From Mycobacterium rhizamassiliense (GTDB lineage: Bacteria; Actinomycetota; Actinomycetes; Mycobacteriales; Mycobacteriaceae), in the NCBI RefSeq assembly GCF_900157375.1, contig NZ_LT721901.1:1573606-1637605 (forward strand): a DNA stretch of 64,000 nt, written 5' to 3'. Positions 37,105 to 45,315 of the stretch are shown one piece after another. A program made the translations under genes and the position numbers. The notes below the pieces were generated by a model that was given only the letters and a program-made list of their open reading frames with translations, was not told where the DNA came from and searched no databases. Position 1 is the stretch's first letter; every line of letters begins with the position of its first letter.

Positions 37105-38322
37105 ATGAACCTCGATCAATTCCGGCGCCAGGTGCGCGAATGGTTGTCGGCCAACTTGGAGCTCAAGGCGGGACTGCCCAAGCCGACAGATGCAGAGGAC
37201 CGCGTACTGCAGGCGAAGATCGCTGACGGCGGCTACGCCGGGCTGCCCTACCCGGTGGAATACGGCGGTCGCGGACTGACCCCGGGCCACCAGGAGGTCT
37301 TTTACGAGGAGGCGGCTCCTTATCGGCTGCCGACGGGCCTGGGCGTCTCCCTCGGCATGATCGCGCCGACGCTTCTGGACTGCGCATCACCGGGGGTCCT
37401 GGCCGAGCATCTTCCCAAAATTTTTCGAGGTGAGGAGAAGTGGATCCAGTTGCTGTCTGAACCCGGCGCCGGTTCGGATCTCGCCGGATCGCTCACCAGG
37501 GCAGATCGGGACGGCGACCGCTGGATCATCAATGGGTCGAAGGTATGGAGCACCGACGCGGCGGTCGCCGACTACGGATTCTGCCTGGCCCGCACCGACT
37601 TCGATCGGCCCAAGCATCGCGGACTATCCGTGTTCGCGATGCCACTACAGGCACCGGGGGTGAGCATTCAGGTGATCGCGAAGTCCGACGGCTGCGACAC
37701 CGAGTTCTACCAGGAGTACTTCAGCGATGTCGCGCTGCCCGCAGATGCTCTCATCGGTGCGCTCAATGACGGGTGGTCGGTCGCGCAGCGGCTGTTGTTT
37801 CACGAACGCAACTTCTCCGGTGGTGTCGGCTACTCCGTTGGCCTGCGCGCGAAGACGAAGGAGTCCGTTTCTGTCGACGACCTCATAGCGGCGGTATGCC
37901 TTCGCGGAACCCCTCTCACTGAACGTGAAGAAGACCTGCTGGCGCAGGCGTACAGCAACGCCGTGGTACACAATCAGCTCAGTAAGCGGGTGTCATCGGG
38001 TTACACGACCGGCACCCTGAGCGGCCCGTGGGGGTCACTGCTCAAGCTGAGTTCGGGCCTCAAGGAGCATCGGCGCGCTGAGATCGCGGTCGAGCTGTGT
38101 GGTTCCGCCGCGATCACATGGGATGACGGCTCTGAGAACGGACCGATCGGTTCGTCCTGGCTGAATGCCATGGTGATGTCAGTCGCCGGTGGCAGCAACG
38201 AGATGCAGCGCAATACCGTCGGTGAAAAGCTGCTCGGGTTGCCCCGCGAACCGGTTGTCGATCGCGACGTTTCGTTCCGCGAGTCACTTCGGCGTCGCGC
38301 ACCCGCAGGCGAGGGATCGTAG
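37105..38322 (+). CDS. Acyl-CoA dehydrogenase, partner lacking the Glu motif
   Basis: This acyl-CoA dehydrogenase (405 aa) has LLSEPGAGSDLAGSL, INGSKVWSTDA and the C-terminal GGSNEMQRNTVGEKLLGLPRE, with no GGIGxxWE block. I chose ATG 37105, just after the upstream stop; a GTG at 37078 is in frame but lies inside the previous gene. The CoA/FAD residues are kept, so it should supply the flavin site in a heteromer with the 35946 product. It converges on the TetR gene with a six-base gap, leaving no room for a separate terminator. Confidence 0.87.
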   Translation: MNLDQFRRQVREWLSANLELKAGLPKPTDAEDRVLQAKIADGGYAGLPYPVEYGGRGLTPGHQEVFYEEAAPYRLPTGLGVSLGMIAPTLLDCASPGVLAEHLPKIFRGEEKWIQLLSEPGAGSDLAGSLTRADRDGDRWIINGSKVWSTDAAVADYGFCLARTDFDRPKHRGLSVFAMPLQAPGVSIQVIAKSDGCDTEFYQEYFSDVALPADALIGALNDGWSVAQRLLFHERNFSGGVGYSVGLRAKTKESVSVDDLIAAVCLRGTPLTEREEDLLAQAYSNAVVHNQLSKRVSSGYTTGTLSGPWGSLLKLSSGLKEHRRAEIAVELCGSAAITWDDGSENGPIGSSWLNAMVMSVAGGSNEMQRNTVGEKLLGLPREPVVDRDVSFRESLRRRAPAGEGS

Positions 38323-38328
38323 GGGCTG

Positions 38329-39018
38329 TCAGGCACCCTTTCGCGGTTTGCGCGAAGTGCCCCGGACTTTTTTCGATGCGGGGGCAGCGCGGGCGGAGAG
38401 GTGATCGGCGATAAGGTCGGCCAGCGCGTCCTGACCTGATTGGGCGCGTAGCCCCGGGGTCACTATGCGGGCCACCATCATGCCGACCGGACCGGCCCAC
38501 AGCAATGTGGCTATCGATTCCGCGTGCGGCGTTGAGTCGTCGATCAGACTGGCGATGCGAGCGAGCGCGGTCTGCAGACCGTGGAATTTTTTGCCGTCCA
38601 TCGTGCCTCGCATCGCGCGGGTCGCAATAAGAATCTCCAGCGCCCCCATCGCGGTGGGGGTTGAGAACACCTGCCACGCTGCGGCCGAAAGTGTTTCGGC
38701 TCGGGATCGTGCGTCCGTCACACCTTCGGCGGTGTCGGCGAGTTCGTTCAACGACTCCACCAACGTGTCGAACCCGTAGTCGATGACCGCGGTGAGCAGC
38801 CCGTCGCGATCACCAAAGTGATACTGAATGACGCCCCACGAAACCCCCGCCCGCTCCACGATGTGGCGCGTGCTGGCCGCAGCGAACCCCTCTTCGCGGA
38901 TGCACTTGATGGTCTCCTCGATCATCAGGATCCGCGTGCGATCGGCGCGGACCTGAGCACGCTCGCTTTGCCTGCTCTGCCGACCTGGTGATGGTCGATC
39001 TCGTGAGGCGGTAGTCAT
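38329..39018 (-). CDS. TetR-family transcriptional regulator
   Basis: This TetR-type repressor (229 aa) has an N-terminal HTH, STRHIVERAGVSWGVIQYHFGDRDGLL (about residues 48-75), followed by an all-helical ligand domain. The C-terminus is basic (KKVRGTSRKPRKGA), as is the N-terminus. It probably senses an acyl-CoA or the substrate and represses one or more neighbouring operons. It is separated from the PadR gene by 268 bases in which I see no clear palindrome. Candidate operators elsewhere are the GGACTAATAGTCC-like pair at 46705-46921. Confidence 0.9.
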   Translation of the reverse strand: MTTASRDRPSPGRQSRQSERAQVRADRTRILMIEETIKCIREEGFAAASTRHIVERAGVSWGVIQYHFGDRDGLLTAVIDYGFDTLVESLNELADTAEGVTDARSRAETLSAAAWQVFSTPTAMGALEILIATRAMRGTMDGKKFHGLQTALARIASLIDDSTPHAESIATLLWAGPVGMMVARIVTPGLRAQSGQDALADLIADHLSARAAPASKKVRGTSRKPRKGA

Positions 39019-39286
39019 GATGTCAACCCATGATCACCAAACATCTGCTCGGCGCCTGCGCGAAGAGTGCGCGAGATCCAGTAGACGCCGACCCGTTCAT
39101 GGCGCTTCACGGACGTTTTCATGAGAGACAAGGACGCCGGACCGACCACGACACCCCTTCGTCAGATTCGCGAATCAAGCTCCCAAGCCAGGTGCGTGTG
39201 CCTGGCAAAACCGCTGCGCGGGTTCCCTGCCTGCCGCAATGTTATTGCATCCACCATTTTGTGTCGCAGGTTGCCCAAGCGGGAGC

Positions 39287-39979
39287 TCACTGGCCGTGGC
39301 GGCGGCGGCGCACGGTTCCTTTGGTCCGGTGTACCCGCCGAGCGGGATCGGCCTCGGTTCCGCGTGAGATCTCGTCGTGGAGTTGAGCGATGTTGGACAT
39401 TTCGTCGTAGAGTCCGCGAATCGAGTAATTCAGCACGGCTCGGGCGAATCGGAGTTCCGAATCGTCGCTCACCCCAACCTCTTCGCTGCGCCGCTGCGCC
39501 CAGATCAGATCGTCTAACTGACGCCGCGTCGTACTCAGATGAGCCTGCAGTGCCTCCACTACGTCGGTGACGTCGGACTCGGTGGCGAGCCACGCCTTCA
39601 GGATGACCGGATGCTTGACCATCACCTGCTCACTTCCCGGGAAAGACTTGACCCACTCGCGCAGCGCATGTTCGCCCGCTGGTGTCGCTTCGAAGAGGGT
39701 GACAGAGCGCGCACCTAGCTCAGCCGCGTGCGACGTGACGTGCCCGCGATCCAGCAGCTTGGTCAGCTCACGACGGATGTGGCTGACCGACGGTGACCAG
39801 TAGAAGTGGCCGACCGAGAACTCTGCGCGGGTCTTGATCTCTCCTGCGGTGAGCTGCTCGTCATAGGCCGCGAGGATTCCGAGAACCAGATAGGCAGTGA
39901 CGGGCAGGTCGGAGTTTTTCGCCGGCGAGTCCACGGGACCGGACCGCTTGCTCCGTCGTCGTAGGGGCAGGGCGGTCAT
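39287..39979 (-). CDS. PadR-family transcriptional regulator
   Basis: This 230-aa protein has a PadR-like winged helix, with TAYLVLGILAAYDEQLTAGEIKTRAEF then SVSHIRRELTKLLDRGHV, and a C-terminal helical part (LKAWLATESDVTDVVEALQAHL). The tail is strongly basic (TKGTVRRRRHGQ). ATG 39979 overlaps the stop of the DUF35 gene (ATGA), so the regulator is the last gene of the operon it may control. PadR proteins commonly answer aromatic acids, but the ligand here is unknown. Confidence 0.8.
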   Translation of the reverse strand: MTALPLRRRSKRSGPVDSPAKNSDLPVTAYLVLGILAAYDEQLTAGEIKTRAEFSVGHFYWSPSVSHIRRELTKLLDRGHVTSHAAELGARSVTLFEATPAGEHALREWVKSFPGSEQVMVKHPVILKAWLATESDVTDVVEALQAHLSTTRRQLDDLIWAQRRSEEVGVSDDSELRFARAVLNYSIRGLYDEMSNIAQLHDEISRGTEADPARRVHRTKGTVRRRRHGQ

Positions 39980-40416
39980 GGCCGAGCACCGGTGAAATAG
40001 GGCAACCAGAGAGCGTCGTCACCGACGCGGTGAAATTCGACCCGCAATTCGAGATCGATGCGCAGGGCATCGACGCCGACACCGATGACGTTGCTGATCA
40101 TTTGGTATCCCTCGTCGAGGGTGACGATGGCAGGAGCGTAGGGAGGTACGAATGCCGGTGTCACTGGCCGATTTACGACTGTCCAGCTGTAGAGCCGTCC
40201 GCGGCCGGTGCTGCGTTCCCACACCTGGTTGAACGACGCGCACATGCGGCAGTGCTCGGTCGGCGGAAAGTTTGGGTGGTTGCAGTCGGTGCAGCGTTGA
40301 AAGCGGAGTTCGCCGACTGCACAACCCTGCCAGAACGGCGTTGTCAGCGTCGTCGCATCAGCATGCGGCACGGCTCCGCTTTGGGGCGGCAGGGTGTTTG
40401 GTGCGCCAGATGTCAT
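39976..40416 (-). CDS. DUF35 OB-fold zinc-ribbon protein (ChsH2-like partner)
   Basis: This 146-aa protein has a zinc ribbon, FQRCTDCNHPNFPPTEHCRMC (CxxC...CxxC), followed by an OB fold with RGRLYSWTVVNRPVTPAFVPPYAPAIV. Such DUF35 proteins pair with thiolase-like partners and, in steroid degradation (ChsH2 with Ltp2), complete an aldolase that cleaves a side-chain C-C bond. Its start overlaps the stop of the thiolase-like gene (40413-40416), the usual arrangement. It probably stabilises and positions CoA substrate in that complex. Confidence 0.9.
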   Translation of the reverse strand: MTSGAPNTLPPQSGAVPHADATTLTTPFWQGCAVGELRFQRCTDCNHPNFPPTEHCRMCASFNQVWERSTGRGRLYSWTVVNRPVTPAFVPPYAPAIVTLDEGYQMISNVIGVGVDALRIDLELRVEFHRVGDDALWLPYFTGARP

Positions 40417-41570
40417 GACGGCTCATCTCCCAACAGCAACACGGTCGTAAAGAGCGCTCCTGAGCCGCCGTTGCTGCACAGTGCGACACGCGCATCGCGA
40501 ACCTGCAGGTCCCCGGCCCTACGGCGGATCTGTTCGACCGCGCGGATCGCCCGCTGCAACATCTGTGGGTTGACCCCGGCATGGCTATAGGAGAGCAGCC
40601 CGCCGTCGGTGGTGACCGGATGGCTGCCTGTCAGCGCAATGCGACCGTCCTCGACGAACGGCCCACCCTCCCCGTCGCCACAGAATCCAAAAGCTTCGAG
40701 CTGACGGATGACCTCGAAGGAAAACGGATCATAGAGTTCAAGCACGTCGACGTCGTCACGCTCGAGACCAGCGTGTCGGAACGCTCGGTCGGCGGCGCGG
40801 CGACCGACCATCCCATTGACGTCGTCGCCTCGTCGCCCAACCAAGTCCCAGGCCGGTGGCACCTTGTAGGACGGGCCGAAAAAGTCTGCTCCCGCACCGA
40901 GTAGGTGAACGGGCGCGATCGACGCGTCAATGCGGTCGGCGTTGGCGATGACGAGGGCGCAACCTCCTTCGGAGGTCATCGCGCAGTCCAACAGGTGGAA
41001 GGGGTCGGCGATCATTGGTGAGGCTTCGACGTCGGCGGGCTGGAACGGGCCGCGCCCGAAGTAGACCGCCCCGGGATTGAGTGACCCGTTGTTGCGAATC
41101 GTCGAGGCCACGATCGACAACTGATGCCTGGTGGTCCCGTATACCGCCATATGTCGCCGCGCGACGAGTGCGAACTCGGCCGCGGTGAACATGCCCCAGG
41201 GGATGATGAATTCGTTCTCCGGTTTCGTCCACGGAGCGGTCGAGCTGTGATTACGGTACGCACCCGCTTGCGCGGCGACCACGACCACGACGTCGGCGAG
41301 ACCGTATTCGATGGCAGCGACGGCCTCCACGATCATGCCCAGCCCGAAACCGCTCCCATGCCACGCAGGTCCGAGCCGCAGGTCGTAGATCAGTTCAGTA
41401 CTGAGCTCGCCGGCGCTGATGCCGTCAACGTCGTCGAGACCCAGTTCGGCATCGGCAAGCGCGCCCAGAATTGCTTCGACACTCAGGCTGCGTGATGTTG
41501 CACCATCTAATTGCCTGGCCTGGGTGGTGTTGTACACACCGGCGATGACGGCTCGAGGTCGTGATGCCAT
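40413..41570 (-). CDS. Thiolase-like lipid-transfer/aldolase protein (Ltp2 type)
   Basis: This is a thiolase-fold protein (385 aa) without the normal catalytic set. The Cys nucleophile region reads QAGAYRNHSST with no Cys, and the GHP motif reads SYSHAGVNP. Two tyrosines, in LELYDPFSF (residue 280) and LSYSHAG (328), are spaced like the catalytic Tyr294/Tyr344 of mycobacterial Ltp2, as I recall that literature. With the DUF35 partner directly downstream, retro-aldol cleavage of a 3-hydroxyacyl-CoA is the best guess. Non-catalytic acyl transfer is the alternative. Confidence 0.85.
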   Translation of the reverse strand: MASRPRAVIAGVYNTTQARQLDGATSRSLSVEAILGALADAELGLDDVDGISAGELSTELIYDLRLGPAWHGSGFGLGMIVEAVAAIEYGLADVVVVVAAQAGAYRNHSSTAPWTKPENEFIIPWGMFTAAEFALVARRHMAVYGTTRHQLSIVASTIRNNGSLNPGAVYFGRGPFQPADVEASPMIADPFHLLDCAMTSEGGCALVIANADRIDASIAPVHLLGAGADFFGPSYKVPPAWDLVGRRGDDVNGMVGRRAADRAFRHAGLERDDVDVLELYDPFSFEVIRQLEAFGFCGDGEGGPFVEDGRIALTGSHPVTTDGGLLSYSHAGVNPQMLQRAIRAVEQIRRRAGDLQVRDARVALCSNGGSGALFTTVLLLGDEPS

Positions 41571-41611
41571 GTCGGCTTCAGCCGCCGATCGTGGTTGATG
41601 ACACTGCGCGC

Positions 41612-41941
41612 TCAGTTCTCATCGGCGACCACACCCAGGTAGGTGCCGTAGACGCGAAGGTGTTCGCCGCGGCGCTCTACCTGACCTATTAGTCGTGTGC
41701 GTCCACCCGGTTTTGGATCGCCAGCGGGCAGGACGTCGATGCGGACGTCGATCGGTCGCGATGTCGCGGGGTCGGCGATTTCGACCAGCAGGGCAATGGT
41801 CTGTTCGTCGCCGTCCCAGACCACACCGTTGATGCGGTGTCTGGACGGCAGTTCCATGCTGGTGGAATCTCGCCGAAGTAGGAAATGAATCAACACGCAC
41901 AACTCGCCCGCGTGCGGCGGTACGCACAGCGTGATGCTCAC
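41612..41941 (-). CDS. Hypothetical protein (109 aa)
   Basis: I do not recognise this protein. It begins VSITLCVPPHAGELCVLIHFL and continues with beta-rich sequence (RINGVVWDGDEQTIALLVEIAD, RTRLIGQVERRGEHLRVYGTYLG). That suggests a small beta-sandwich or hot-dog-like fold, with no membrane segment. The GTG at 41941 overlaps the stop of the upstream hydrolase (GTGA). The longer frame to 42067 lies in that gene and is rejected. Translational coupling with a hydrolase and thiolase-like gene suggests a pathway accessory role. Confidence 0.72.
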   Translation of the reverse strand: MSITLCVPPHAGELCVLIHFLLRRDSTSMELPSRHRINGVVWDGDEQTIALLVEIADPATSRPIDVRIDVLPAGDPKPGGRTRLIGQVERRGEHLRVYGTYLGVVADEN

Positions 41942-42927
41942 TGAGGTGCCTGTGGCGGCGGCGCGCTGGTCGGTGTGATTTCGTCGAGGAACTTCACTAT
42001 GTGCGCAGCGAGAGCGACCGGATTGCTGGACTGGATAGTGTGGCCGGCGTCGGGGATCGTCGTCCACGTCGCGCCTGGGATCAGCCCGGCGAGTTCAGCA
42101 GCGGCGGTCTCGCTTGTCACGTTGCTCCGTTCCCCGCGCAGAATACGTGTCGGACAGACGATCTGGCGGACGATGCGACGTAGATCGTCGCGTAGTTCCA
42201 GTTTCATTGCCATGAATTGGCTGCTGTCGTACTTGTAGGTCAGGCGGCCGTCGTCGCCCCATCGCAGGTTGGCCGCGACGCCGTCAACGCGCGGAGCAAT
42301 GGTGGGAGAATCTGCGGCAAGGTGGGCTTGCACTTCCTCGAGATCGACGAAGCTCTGCGGGGTGGTGACGAAGGCGCCGACCGAACCGATTCCCGCAGCG
42401 TCCATTTCGGGTGCCACGTCGACGATGACTAGGCCGCTCAGCGCCGCGGGGCGGCGTCCGGCCCATACCATCGCGCCCATTCCGCCCAGCGAATGGCCAA
42501 CCACGACAACGTCTTCGAGCTCCAGCGCGGCGATGACCGCATCGATATCCTCGCAGATTGCATCCGAGCCGTAGCTGGTTGGCTCAACCCAGTCGCTCTC
42601 GCCGTGCCCGCGGAGGTCGACGGCGAGGCAGCGCGCACGACAACGCAGCAAGTTAGCTGTCAGATCAAAGGTGTGGGCGTGCAGTCCGCCGCCGTGCAGC
42701 ATCAGCACGACCGGCGCATCTGCGGCCCAGCCGGGCCACTCCAAGTAATGCAGTGCGGGCCCCGACCCTCGACGGACCATTCCCTCAGCGGGCAGGACGA
42801 GATCCTCGTGGTCAGGAACTGCGTGCCGCTGTGCTGCGCTGAGCAGCCGCTCCCATCGGGTGGCGAAGGAGTCGAGTCGCAAGGTGCGCAATGACGGTCG
42901 CACATCTGGGTGTCGGCGCGTGCTCAT
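41938..42927 (-). CDS. Alpha/beta-hydrolase
   Basis: This alpha/beta-hydrolase (329 aa) has the oxyanion-type LMLHGGGLHAHTF, the nucleophile elbow GHSLGGMGAM, a likely acid near CPTRILRGERSNVT and the His in IPDAGHTIQ. The complete triad suggests an esterase, thioesterase or C-C hydrolase (meta-cleavage type). The N-terminal ~75 residues precede the core fold. ATG 42927 overlaps the stop of the tandem CaiB gene (ATGA). Confidence 0.88.
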   Translation of the reverse strand: MSTRRHPDVRPSLRTLRLDSFATRWERLLSAAQRHAVPDHEDLVLPAEGMVRRGSGPALHYLEWPGWAADAPVVLMLHGGGLHAHTFDLTANLLRCRARCLAVDLRGHGESDWVEPTSYGSDAICEDIDAVIAALELEDVVVVGHSLGGMGAMVWAGRRPAALSGLVIVDVAPEMDAAGIGSVGAFVTTPQSFVDLEEVQAHLAADSPTIAPRVDGVAANLRWGDDGRLTYKYDSSQFMAMKLELRDDLRRIVRQIVCPTRILRGERSNVTSETAAAELAGLIPGATWTTIPDAGHTIQSSNPVALAAHIVKFLDEITPTSAPPPQAPQ

Positions 42928-45281
42928 AGGCCCGCCGGACGGTCACTGACCACGCCGATGGCCGTCAAGTGTTGAAGTTCAGTGGTGGACGTGCCCAACA
43001 CTCCTACCAGCACGTCCTCATTGTGTTGACCGTATGTCGGCGCCGGTGTCCTGATCCACTTCCTGGCGCGCCCGGCGAACGTGAACGGCATTCCGGTGGT
43101 CTTGAATCGACCCGCAACCGGATGATCGACGACTTCCCAAAATCCGACAGCGTCGAGCTGGTTGTCGCTGAGCAACTCGCACGGTTCGATCACCCTTGCC
43201 ACACCGACGCCGATCGCGCGGAGCTCGTCGACAATGTGGGCAGCGGCACGCTGCACAGTCCACGCCGTGATGGCCGTGTCAAGTTCGTCGGCGCGGGCGC
43301 GCCGGGAGAACTCATCACTCAGTGACGGGTCGGCGGCAAGCCCGGGTTGGCCGATCGCGATCGCGAACGCAGGCCAGTCGGCGTCGCGTAGTACCGCGAT
43401 GGCGACCCACGAATCGTCCTCCGCGCAGGGAAAGACTCCCTGGGGGCACGAGCCTGACCCGCGGTTGCCGTCGCGGCTCGGTGTTGCGCCGCCGCGCGAC
43501 GCTTCGATGAGGGCTTCGGCTGCGACGTTGATCGCCGCTTCGACCATCGTCGATTCGACGTGAATTCCAGCGCCGGTGCGATCGCGAACCTCGAGCGCGG
43601 CGATGGCCGCGAACGCCGCGTGCAATCCCGCGATGGGGTCGCACGGTCCGCGGGGCACGATCGGTGGACCGTCCCTCGGTCCGGTCATCCACGCCATCCC
43701 GCTGGCTTGTTCCATCGTCTGCGCGAACCCCACTCGGTCACGCCAAGGACCATCGAGTCCGAACGCGGGCATCCGGACCATCGAAGTCGCGGAATTCACG
43801 GCATGGACCACGTCCCATTCCAGCCCGAAGTGCGCCAGCACCCGGGGTGAGAAGTTCTCGATGATCAGGTCGCTGTGCCCGATGAGGTCGAGCGCGAGCG
43901 TTCGACCCCTGGGGTGGGTGAGCTCCAGGCTCAGAGCCTGCTTGTTGGTGTTGCTGCACAGATAGACCGGCCCCCATTCCCACCACTGCCCCCAAGACGG
44001 TGGCCGGCCGTTGGCGAACCGCATGCCGTCCGGACGGCGTACACCTTCGACTTTGATGACGTCGGCACCCAGGGCCGCGAGCACCGAAGTGGCGACGGGC
44101 CCTGCCCAGAACGCCGTTAAATCCAGGATCCTGACATCGGAGAGCGGGAGCGGCGGCCGATCGCTCGACGGTGCCGTCCCGTTGGCGGAATGTCTTGACT
44201 CCCAGCATATCCGATCCGAATCGGCGCCCAGCTCAGGAGCGGGCATCGGAGCTCTGGTGGCGATTGCCGGGCTCCGGTAGGGAACGCGGGGATGGACCGC
44301 ACCATCGGGTGCCACCGCGAAAACTCCCCGCTCGACGAAGTGATCGACCGTGCTCACCGAATCCGGCGTCGTGATCGCGGCTACGGGAATCCGCAACGCC
44401 GAGGCAAGTTCGATGATGTCCTGGGTCTTCTGAGCTGCCGCCCACTCGTGCACGGCCGACAAGAACTCCTCGCGTCGACGGACGCGGCCGGCGAAGGACG
44501 CCAGCTCCGCGTCATCGAGGAGTTCGGGGCGGTCGATGAGGATCAGGAAGTCCTGAAACTGCTGCGCTGTGATCGTGCAGAAGCCCACCAGGCCGTCGGC
44601 CGTCGGCACAATCGACGGCAGTTCGATACTTCGTCCGCCGACCGGTGCGTCGTCACCGAGCACGCTGTGCGCCATCGCCCCCAAAGACCCCATCGAAATC
44701 ACCATCGACTCATAGATGGAGACGTCAACGACCTCACCCCTGCCGGTGCGGCGGGCATGACGGGCACACGCCGCGGCCGCGACGGCGGCAAAAGACCCCG
44801 CCACCCACTCACCGATGCGGCCGCCCGCCTGTAGCGGTTCCTCTCCGGGCCAGCCGCGGCTGCCCGTGGATCCGCACATCGCCTGCAACACAAACTCATT
44901 GACGGGAGCTTTGGTATCGCTGAGGGGACCGCGGCACCCGAACGGTGTCACCGCCACGATCACCGCCGAAGGCCGCGCGGTTCGCTCTGCCACCTCGCTC
45001 AGGGTCGACCCGTCAGAGAGGTCGGTGATGACGACGTCCGCGGCTTCGAAGAGGTCCGTCGCGGAGGCGGCCGATACCGACCTCTTTCCCGCAGCGAGGT
45101 AGCTAAACAGCACACCTTGAGCGGCTTCTGGGTCGCCACGAAATCGCCAGTGGCGCATCGGATCGCCATCGGTCGGCTCGACCTTGACCACCTCGGCACC
45201 GGCATCGGCGAGCATTTTTCCGCAGTAGGCCGCAGCTATGCCAGACGCCTGCTCGATGACCCTCAGACCAGAAAACGGCAT
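42924..45281 (-). CDS. Tandem-domain CaiB/BaiF CoA transferase (785 aa)
   Basis: Two CoA-transferase domains are joined. The first begins MPFSGLRVIEQASGIAAAYCG; the second starts near DVRILDLTAFWAGPVATSVLAALGADVIKVEG. At the nucleophile position both halves appear to carry Glu (VSIYESMV and STMVEAAI) instead of Asp. I chose ATG 45281, 34 bases after the amidohydrolase stop; upstream codons to 45392 would overlap that gene. This is the second fused CaiB here (compare 15137) and probably has a sister role in activating a different intermediate. Confidence 0.85.
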   Translation of the reverse strand: MPFSGLRVIEQASGIAAAYCGKMLADAGAEVVKVEPTDGDPMRHWRFRGDPEAAQGVLFSYLAAGKRSVSAASATDLFEAADVVITDLSDGSTLSEVAERTARPSAVIVAVTPFGCRGPLSDTKAPVNEFVLQAMCGSTGSRGWPGEEPLQAGGRIGEWVAGSFAAVAAAACARHARRTGRGEVVDVSIYESMVISMGSLGAMAHSVLGDDAPVGGRSIELPSIVPTADGLVGFCTITAQQFQDFLILIDRPELLDDAELASFAGRVRRREEFLSAVHEWAAAQKTQDIIELASALRIPVAAITTPDSVSTVDHFVERGVFAVAPDGAVHPRVPYRSPAIATRAPMPAPELGADSDRICWESRHSANGTAPSSDRPPLPLSDVRILDLTAFWAGPVATSVLAALGADVIKVEGVRRPDGMRFANGRPPSWGQWWEWGPVYLCSNTNKQALSLELTHPRGRTLALDLIGHSDLIIENFSPRVLAHFGLEWDVVHAVNSATSMVRMPAFGLDGPWRDRVGFAQTMEQASGMAWMTGPRDGPPIVPRGPCDPIAGLHAAFAAIAALEVRDRTGAGIHVESTMVEAAINVAAEALIEASRGGATPSRDGNRGSGSCPQGVFPCAEDDSWVAIAVLRDADWPAFAIAIGQPGLAADPSLSDEFSRRARADELDTAITAWTVQRAAAHIVDELRAIGVGVARVIEPCELLSDNQLDAVGFWEVVDHPVAGRFKTTGMPFTFAGRARKWIRTPAPTYGQHNEDVLVGVLGTSTTELQHLTAIGVVSDRPAGL

Positions 45282-45315
45282 CTGCGGGTCAGCGCGCGCG
45301 CTCGCGGCGCCCACC

